Below are positions 14,583-19,175 of a DNA stretch of 19,175 bases, piece by piece. The translations under genes and the position numbers were made by a program. Source of the DNA: JBFMHD01 sp040752395 [NCBI: Candidatus Hydrogenedentota bacterium] (lineage in GTDB: Bacteria; JBFMHD01); contig JBFMHD010000023.1 in assembly GCA_040752395.1 (NCBI GenBank), forward strand, positions 1 to 19,175. Reading direction: 5' to 3'. A model generated the notes under the pieces. The model was given only the letters and a program-made list of their open reading frames with translations. It made no database searches and was not told where the DNA came from. How positions within the stretch are numbered: the first letter of the stretch is position 1; each line of letters opens with the position of its first letter.

Positions 14583-15432
14583 TTTGAAATAATCCTGGGT
14601 GAAACCATTGAGCGAACTGTTTGAGCCCCTCAATACATCTGGGTGAATAATTGGTAAAATACACAGGTGATTTATAGACTCTGTTGTTTTTAATGGCATT
14701 TATGTTCTGCCAACCACTACGTGACCTCAGTTCTGAAACACTAACACCGTATTCTTCCACAATAATTACATCCGGGTTTTTTGAGATAATGTATTCATTA
14801 CTTAGCACAGGAAAACTCACAGGTTCATTTGCAGCAATGTTTATACCACCTGCGTATGTAATAAGGTCGTGAGTCAATGAGCCACGTGCTCTGGTTCTAC
14901 CAAGACTTCCTGCCTCGAAATAGACAAGCGGTTTTTTAGAAAGTTTTTCAACCTTGCTACAGATAAAATCTCTATCTTTCTCAATTAAACCTGCAATCTC
15001 TTCTGCTTCGGCTTCTTTATCAACAAGTTTACCAAGGTCTTTAACAAGCCGGATTACGTAATCAAGGGTGCAGGTTGAAACTACAAAAACCGGGATACCA
15101 TGGTCCTTGAAAATCTTAGAGTTTGAACTATCGCATATAACAATATCAGGCTTAAGTCCGAGTATCAGTTCAAGATTGATACTGCCAAAAGGTCTGCCTA
15201 CAGCGGTTTTTGATACTGCTTCCAACGGATACTGGCAGCTTGAACTTACACCTACCACTTTATTCCCGACACCAAGTAGAAAAAGTATCTCAGTTGCTGG
15301 ATTAGAAAGAGAGACAATCCGCTGTGGCACATCAGGTTTTGAAAATGTAGGAGCAGGTTTATACTGTAATCTCCATATAATTAAAAATATAAAAATAATG
15401 AGAATACATACCCCGATCAAAACCCTGCGCAT
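14572..15432 (-). CDS. btuF: BtuF/FecB-like periplasmic binding protein, membrane-tethered
   Basis: A 286-residue class III periplasmic binding protein. An N-terminal hydrophobic segment (about 4-20, VLIGVCILIIFIFLIIW) lacks a lipobox Cys, so it is probably held by an uncleaved anchor. Then come PQRIVSLSNPATEILFLLGV (about 36-55), GRPFGSINLELILGLKPDIV, the mid-protein helix, and SRSGWQNINAIKNNRVY near 245, all typical of BtuF/haem/Fe-siderophore binders. ATG 15430-15432 has AGGAG at 15441-15445; the 14 extra codons of the longer frame are heptad-repeat sequence. It is second in the operon after the receptor and hands ligand to the BtuCD-like transporter. Corrinoid versus haem cannot be told from these motifs. 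Confidence 0.9.
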   Translation of the reverse strand: MRRVLIGVCILIIFIFLIIWRLQYKPAPTFSKPDVPQRIVSLSNPATEILFLLGVGNKVVGVSSSCQYPLEAVSKTAVGRPFGSINLELILGLKPDIVICDSSNSKIFKDHGIPVFVVSTCTLDYVIRLVKDLGKLVDKEAEAEEIAGLIEKDRDFICSKVEKLSKKPLVYFEAGSLGRTRARGSLTHDLITYAGGINIAANEPVSFPVLSNEYIISKNPDVIIVEEYGVSVSELRSRSGWQNINAIKNNRVYKSPVYFTNYSPRCIEGLKQFAQWFHPGLFQNEK

Positions 15433-15453
15433 ACTACTTTCTCCTGTTATATT

Positions 15454-15554
15454 AGTCCACAGTCCACGGTTCACGGTCTTACTGTGGGCTTTTTTCTTCT
15501 AGCTGCGGACTATGGTCTGTTGACCGTGGACTATGGACTGTGGACTGTGGACTA
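15454..15554. repeat. Heptad palindromic repeat 5 (receptor-btuF junction)
   Basis: A 101-bp full copy: AGTCCACAGTCCACGGTTCA on the left and a longer right arm ending GGACTGTGGACTGTGGACTA. The right edge includes the TAG stop codon of the receptor (15552-15554); the left edge ends eight bases before the btuF ribosome site. It could fold as a long hairpin in the operon mRNA. Confidence 0.88.
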
Positions 15555-17846
15555 AAATGTGGTCTCCACATTCACGCCCCAGGTTCTGCCGCTCTGTTTA
15601 TAGTATTCATAATACTCCTTGTCAGCAATATTGTCACAGCTGAGTGATACTTTTACATTTGGAATCGGCACATACCATAGTTTTGCATCAACAACCGATA
15701 TCTTGTCATACGCACCGAACACTCCGGAAACAACATCAGAATTGTCGTCTTCATAATATATCTTGTCCCTATACCTGTATACAGTACAACAGCCGAATCG
15801 GCTGGTATTATAATCCAGCATAAGGTTGTATGAAACTTCTGGTATACAAGGAAGCTGTTTACCTACAATACCAGTATTATACGGATTTGAGGTTACTTTT
15901 GTTTTTGTTTGTGTATAGTTTCCAGACAGGGTCAAATTTTTCCCAAGTTTCTGCTCTATCTCCAGCTCAAAACCTGAAGACTCTGCTTTACCTATATTGT
16001 CTTTTTTTGTCATTTTAGCATTTACATTAACAGTATCATAACTCGTACCATAGTCTGCATTGATTGCAGTCACTTCGCTACTTGTCATCTGACGAGTGTA
16101 GATATAGTCCTTCATCCGGTTATCAAAATAACTCAATTTGACTGTAGTATTAACACCAGGCTGCCACTCAGTGCCTATATCAAATGCACGTACTTTTTCT
16201 GGTTCGAGGTCAGGGTTACCGCAGATGGCGTAAGTGGTATAGAACGTGCGTTTATACAAATCATAGCAAGATGGCGTATTGAACGCTGAACCATAAGAAG
16301 CCCTGAATATCAAATTGTTCGACGGCGTATATACAAGAGATAGCCTGGGTGAGATATCGTGTTCAGTGCGTGAGGTAAAAGATTTCTGAAGATAAGCACC
16401 GGACTTCAAATATTTCTGAAACCCGTCATATGTCTCCCAATCATCGTATCTTGCACCGAGATAGACCGTGGTTTTTTTGTTCAGAATAAATTCGTCTAAA
16501 AGAAATAAACCATATAGTTTGGACTTGCCTTTATAATTATCTGATACCTCTGTCTTGCTATCCAGATTTTTCCAATCATTGAGATTCCATTTTTCACTAT
16601 CAAGTTCATCTCTGCGCCAGTTGCCGCCGAAAGTTAAAAAATGTCTTTTATTTAACCGTAAATCAGTCTGGATATCCACAAGATAGATCCATTGAGGGTT
16701 CTCCATCACATAATCCGTACTGGTGGAATTATAAGCAAACCAATAAAACTGTTTACCATACCCGAGACTGAGTTTAATGTCTCCCCGTTTTAGTCCACTG
16801 TCCACGGTCCATGGTCCACGGATACTTATATCTCTTTTTAAAGTAAGATTATACAAATGTGTTGGACAGCCACCGTAAGTAGAAGTAAAATATTCATCAT
16901 ATATTGTAATCTTTTTTACAGTACCATTATCGTTAATATACGCGGTAGTATCACCCCATTCATCAGCACCATCGGAAATCCGTTTCAGATATGTGTGACC
17001 ATTGCGGTAACCATACTCGTAATCAGTATAGATATAACTCAATGTTAGTTGAGTAATGTCACTCATATCATAACTCAGTTTAACATTGTATGCTTCATCC
17101 TCATAATAATTGTCGCCCACATCACCCACAAGATATTTTTCGGCACCTGAGCTATCCTGGGTCTTTATCCATCCGGTAACACTTTCAACATTCCCCGCGG
17201 CATTAGTAGCAGATACAGTATAGAAATTGTTTATATATCCGTCTATCTTTCTCAGTCTTGTTGAGAGAAAGAACCCAAGTCTATCTTTTTTTCCGCTTAA
17301 CCCTCCATCAAGTAGTCTGGTATTATATGATTCATACCCAGTGCTCAGATGAACCTTCAATTTATCTTCAGGTATCTTTGTAATAATATTTACCACCCCG
17401 CCCATAGCATTATCGCCGTATAGAACAGAATAAGGTCCACGAACAACTTCGATGCGGTCAATCTGTTCCATAGTTATGGGTATTCTTCGCCAGTCAATAA
17501 CAGGCACACCGTCGACCAGGATAAGATTCCTGTTATATCCGTACAAACCTCGAATGTTGATGGTTGGCATAATATCCTGTGGTTTAGTTCTTTTATTAAA
17601 CACCCCTGGAGTTAGTCCTACAACCTGGTCAACAGATTTAACATTTATGCGTGAAATATCATCAGATGTTATCACTGTAACACTTGCTGGTGATTCCCTC
17701 ACAGGTTTTTCTGTTCGGGTTGCAGTTACCACAATTTCTTCCAGTTCATAAACTTCAGGCTTTGTATCTTCGTTATACGAAAACACAATTGTCGGGTGAA
17801 AGATGAACGTCAAACAAAAAATAAAAAGTACCGTAACTTTAGACAT
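15552..17846 (-). CDS. TonB-dependent outer-membrane receptor (BtuB/CirA class)
   Basis: A 764-residue receptor. A signal peptide (about 1-23) is followed by TonB box EEIVVTATR (36-44), a plug domain (about 48-160: PASVTVITSDDISRINVKSV, NIRGLYGYNRNLILVDGVP, RIEVVRGPYSVLYGDNAMGG) and a 22-strand barrel containing FRASYGSAFNTPSCYDLY and NPDLEPEKVRAFDIGTEW, ending in the terminal Phe that outer-membrane insertion needs. No FRAP/NPNL haem motif is obvious. It heads an operon with ABC importer, chelatase and TonB system, so a metallated tetrapyrrole such as a corrinoid is the likely ligand. Residues 343-352 (RGPWTVDSGL) are an in-frame heptad-repeat insertion in a loop. The TAG stop is the edge of another repeat. 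GAAGGG at 17856-17861 is the ribosome site, within a hairpin loop. Confidence 0.92.
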   Translation of the reverse strand: MSKVTVLFIFCLTFIFHPTIVFSYNEDTKPEVYELEEIVVTATRTEKPVRESPASVTVITSDDISRINVKSVDQVVGLTPGVFNKRTKPQDIMPTINIRGLYGYNRNLILVDGVPVIDWRRIPITMEQIDRIEVVRGPYSVLYGDNAMGGVVNIITKIPEDKLKVHLSTGYESYNTRLLDGGLSGKKDRLGFFLSTRLRKIDGYINNFYTVSATNAAGNVESVTGWIKTQDSSGAEKYLVGDVGDNYYEDEAYNVKLSYDMSDITQLTLSYIYTDYEYGYRNGHTYLKRISDGADEWGDTTAYINDNGTVKKITIYDEYFTSTYGGCPTHLYNLTLKRDISIRGPWTVDSGLKRGDIKLSLGYGKQFYWFAYNSTSTDYVMENPQWIYLVDIQTDLRLNKRHFLTFGGNWRRDELDSEKWNLNDWKNLDSKTEVSDNYKGKSKLYGLFLLDEFILNKKTTVYLGARYDDWETYDGFQKYLKSGAYLQKSFTSRTEHDISPRLSLVYTPSNNLIFRASYGSAFNTPSCYDLYKRTFYTTYAICGNPDLEPEKVRAFDIGTEWQPGVNTTVKLSYFDNRMKDYIYTRQMTSSEVTAINADYGTSYDTVNVNAKMTKKDNIGKAESSGFELEIEQKLGKNLTLSGNYTQTKTKVTSNPYNTGIVGKQLPCIPEVSYNLMLDYNTSRFGCCTVYRYRDKIYYEDDNSDVVSGVFGAYDKISVVDAKLWYVPIPNVKVSLSCDNIADKEYYEYYKQSGRTWGVNVETTF
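16791..16820. repeat. Heptad repeat 6, in frame inside receptor gene
   Basis: A 30-bp single-arm copy, exactly ten codons, read on the minus strand as RGPWTVDSGL. It differs from the matching half of the chlID copy (RGPSTVNSGL) at only two of thirty bases and is read in the same frame. Confidence 0.85.
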
Positions 17847-17867
17847 GTTAAAAAACCCTTCTTTAAC
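17847..17867 (-). promoter_or_regulatory. Hairpin holding the receptor ribosome site
   Basis: On the minus strand GTTAAA and TTTAAC (six pairs) enclose a nine-base loop GAAGGGTTT that contains the ribosome site; the hairpin touches the ATG. It may tune receptor translation. No conserved B12 box or other riboswitch was recognised between here and thpR. Confidence 0.35.
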
Positions 17868-18006
17868 TTGAGTTTTAGCTCATAAAAATATATCAATGGG
17901 TACAGATGCATATCCTGTTTTTACCTCGTTCTCGACCCTCCACCACAAAATCAATAGATTTAACCAGAGTTAAAACTGAGTAACACATTTTTTATTTTTG
18001 TAATAT

Positions 18007-18027
18007 ATGTCAATTGTGATGTCAATT
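18007..18027. promoter_or_regulatory. Tandem ATGTCAATT direct repeat, possible operator
   Basis: Two identical 9-mers ATGTCAATT at 18007-18015 and 18019-18027 are three bases apart (12-base period), 160 bases upstream of the receptor start. On the minus strand each contains TTGACA, a perfect -35 hexamer, but no good -10 lies at the right distance. It may bind a regulator. Confidence 0.35.
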
Positions 18028-18108
18028 AATATTTTTCAGAGACCTCTTTTTTAGCCACTTATTGTGATAACATTTCCCCGTGCTGCCACGTTTGCGGTTT
18101 TAATAAAA

Positions 18109-18186
18109 CCTGATTTTGACAGTTGAAAATATAACTACAATAAAATCAGTATAAAATTGCCAGTGAATTTTAGAAGTTTACACTAC
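18109..18186 (-). repeat. 80-nt dispersed repeat, copy B
   Basis: Read on the minus strand it begins GTAGTGTAAACTT and ends AACTGTCAAAATCAGG, matching copy A at 380-459 along its length. It points toward the receptor gene, as copy A points toward the HEPN gene. Confidence 0.5.
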
Positions 18187-18444
18187 CGGCGGTATTTTTA
18201 GAAAAATTTGAAGAATCAAAACTTTTCATTGATTAGGGGACGGAGTTGACTTGGTTCACTTAATGTAGTGCTCGCCGTTTGTCGAGACATTTTTTAGTAA
18301 ATTAAAGATAGATAAAATTGATAATGATATCAAATTTTACGAGACAAAAAATTGAGTTTGAAACAAAGGTTTATGAGTTTGAGCAGGAAAATCTGCTCTG
18401 GGAGCGTAAATTACGAAAGTTCCGGCGCCAGATAAATATTTAAA

Positions 18445-18981
18445 TTACCATTTTGTAAGTACTTCATAAATAGGCCCATCTTGTGTCAGAGTACTTTTAT
18501 AAAGAACTATTTCCGGGTTATTTATCCTGTCATTTAAAAAATAATCTTTTTTTGTTTCATAGTATTTGAGAAATTTGGCTATTTTCATTCTTATGGCAGG
18601 CTTGATTTTTAGTCTTCCAAGAGTTAAATGGGCTGTATAATCTATCTTTTCATTTTTTTCTAAATTTAAAAGAAACTCCGTCAACCAATTGTTCTCTTGA
18701 ATTACATCTACTATAAAAACTACTCTATCCCTTCTATCAAATCTACTTAGCTGAGTCAAAATTAGTTTTCCCCTTTTTATCCCTGGAGTAATATTATTTA
18801 TCTTCAGTTTTATATTATTCAGTTCTTCATCACTTATTTCACCATAAAATTTTAATGTTATGTGAAGGTTCTCTAATTTGGTCCACCTGCATTCAGGTAA
18901 TTTTATTTTAAACTCTTTAATTATTTCAGATGCTTTATTTCGTATATCCGGGGTTACTGGTACCCCTAAAAATACTCGCAT
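18445..18981 (-). CDS. thpR: RNA 2',3'-cyclic phosphodiesterase (ThpR/LigT family)
   Basis: A 178-residue 2H phosphoesterase. The two catalytic HxTx motifs are intact: HITL at 40-43 and HLTL at 118-121 (AHLTLGRLK). The opening RVFLGVPVTPDIR and CRWTKLENLHITLKFYGEI are typical of ThpR, which opens 2',3'-cyclic phosphates at RNA ends and can join tRNA half-molecules in vitro. Length is normal. ATG 18979-18981 has GAGAG about six bases upstream. It is on the same strand as the uptake operon, but about 600 bases and several repeats separate them, so it is probably transcribed apart. The cellular role of the family is not well defined. Confidence 0.92.
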   Translation of the reverse strand: MRVFLGVPVTPDIRNKASEIIKEFKIKLPECRWTKLENLHITLKFYGEISDEELNNIKLKINNITPGIKRGKLILTQLSRFDRRDRVVFIVDVIQENNWLTEFLLNLEKNEKIDYTAHLTLGRLKIKPAIRMKIAKFLKYYETKKDYFLNDRINNPEIVLYKSTLTQDGPIYEVLTKW

Positions 18982-19040
18982 AGTTGTCTCTCATAATAGT
19001 TGTCTGTTTAGTTGCAAAAATATACACTTCCTTGCCGTAT

Positions 19041-19097
19041 CTTTCAATCTTTCAATCTTTGTGCCTTTGTGCCTCTGTGCTTCTTGCCTCTTGCTTC
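19041..19097. repeat. Low-complexity tandem repeat (TTTCAATC / TTTGTGCC units)
   Basis: CTTTCAATCTTTCAATC is followed by near-repeats of a 7-8-nt unit (TTTGTGCC, TTTGTGCC, TCTGTGC) and then a TTCTTGCCTCTTGCTTC tail. It lies upstream of thpR and shows no coding pattern. Its short period recalls the other repeat families here but the sequence is unrelated. Confidence 0.55.
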
Positions 19098-19126
19098 TAA
19101 TATATCATCTCTTTTAATATTCGAAG

Positions 19127-19139
19127 GTGGCAGTGCCAC
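19127..19139. repeat. Short palindrome GTGGCAGTGCCAC
   Basis: Six-base arms around a single G, near the right edge of the window in otherwise featureless DNA (19098-19175). It could be part of an insertion-sequence end that continues beyond the window; nothing else supports this. Confidence 0.3.
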
Positions 19140-19175
19140 AAACCAAACTTCTATATGATGGTTTTTGACGCAATG

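Larger units (their letters stand above)
17847..18444. other. Leader/intergenic region of the uptake operon
   Basis: About 600 bases between thpR and the receptor. It contains the ribosome-site hairpin, a direct repeat (18007-18027), repeat copy B (18109-18186) and a 39-codon plus-strand frame at 18324-18443 ending EQENLLWERKLRKFRRQINI, which may be the tail of a lost gene; that frame also contains a perfect hairpin GAGCAG/CTGCTC (18381-18398) without a T-run. The operon promoter should lie here but I could not assign it firmly. Confidence 0.5.

Noticed and set aside
14583-14699. 39-residue N-terminal extension of BtuC
   Set aside because: It lies inside btuF, is hydrophilic, and the family starts just before the first membrane helix.
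15433-15474. 14-residue N-terminal extension of BtuF
   Set aside because: It is repeat sequence and the AGGAG at 15441-15445 serves the later ATG.
15068-15502. 144-codon plus-strand open frame
   Set aside because: Antisense to btuF and ending in repeat DNA; a shadow frame.
15454-15554. CRISPR array
   Set aside because: The units are 7 nt, contiguous and partly inverted, with no unique spacers of regular length and no cas genes.
18230-18300. REP-associated transposase boundary (TTAGGGGACGGAGTTGACTTG)
   Set aside because: The string seemed familiar as a mobile-element edge, but no transposase fragment or matching second end is visible.
17847-18444. Cobalamin riboswitch
   Set aside because: Read both strands for the B12 box and flanking conserved segments; none was convincing.
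1-19175. tRNA or rRNA genes
   Set aside because: No cloverleaf with T-loop GGTTCRA pattern or rRNA-like conserved segments were noticed on either strand.

Overview
The window is AT-rich bacterial DNA from a Gram-negative, double-membrane organism: it has a TonB-dependent outer-membrane receptor ending in Phe, ExbB/ExbD/TonB, a periplasmic binding protein and mostly GGAGG/AGGAG ribosome sites. I cannot name the organism; an uncultured candidate-phylum bacterium is a guess from the unusual gene mix and dispersed repeats.

Layout. The left end (1-1430) is accessory DNA: an IS1634-like transposase remnant with its catalytic core deleted, then a two-gene HEPN/MNT module (624-1366). A single-gene oxidoreductase-acetyltransferase fusion for an acetamido-sugar follows (1432-2997). 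The bulk (3269-17846, minus strand) is one long, tightly packed tetrapyrrole/metal uptake operon. In transcription order it holds a TonB-dependent receptor, btuF-like binding protein, btuC-like permease, btuD-like ATPase, a Gate-domain membrane protein, cobN-type chelatase large subunit, a four-helix-bundle protein, a fused ChlI/ChlD-type AAA+/vWA chelatase subunit, exbB, exbD, a secreted TPR protein and tonB. The right end holds about 600 bases of leader/intergenic DNA, thpR (18445-18981) and low-complexity repeats.

How it fits together. TonB-ExbB-ExbD would energise the receptor, BtuFCD would carry the ligand (a corrinoid, haem or other metallated tetrapyrrole) across the inner membrane, and CobN plus ChlID form an ATP-driven metal chelatase. 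No corrin-ring synthesis genes lie in the window. The operon therefore reads as import coupled to metal insertion, exchange or removal, rather than de novo B12 synthesis; which substrate cannot be decided from sequence.

The most unusual content is the repeats. A GC-richer family built from 7-nt units (RGTCCAY) with ends TAGTC...GACTA occurs at least six times in the operon, often as an inverted repeat. Copies sit in gene junctions, abut stop codons, rewrite the CobN C-terminus, and are inserted in frame in ChlID (22 codons) and in the receptor (10 codons, same reading frame). Two copies bracket a four-helix-bundle (23S-IVS/Avd-like) gene wedged between cobN and chlID, giving a 481-bp unit that looks like a complete mobile element of which the others are short derivatives. 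A second family (AACATT units) supplies the signal peptide of the TPR protein and the N-terminus of the Gate protein. A third motif, about 80 nt, occurs near both ends of the window in opposite orientation.
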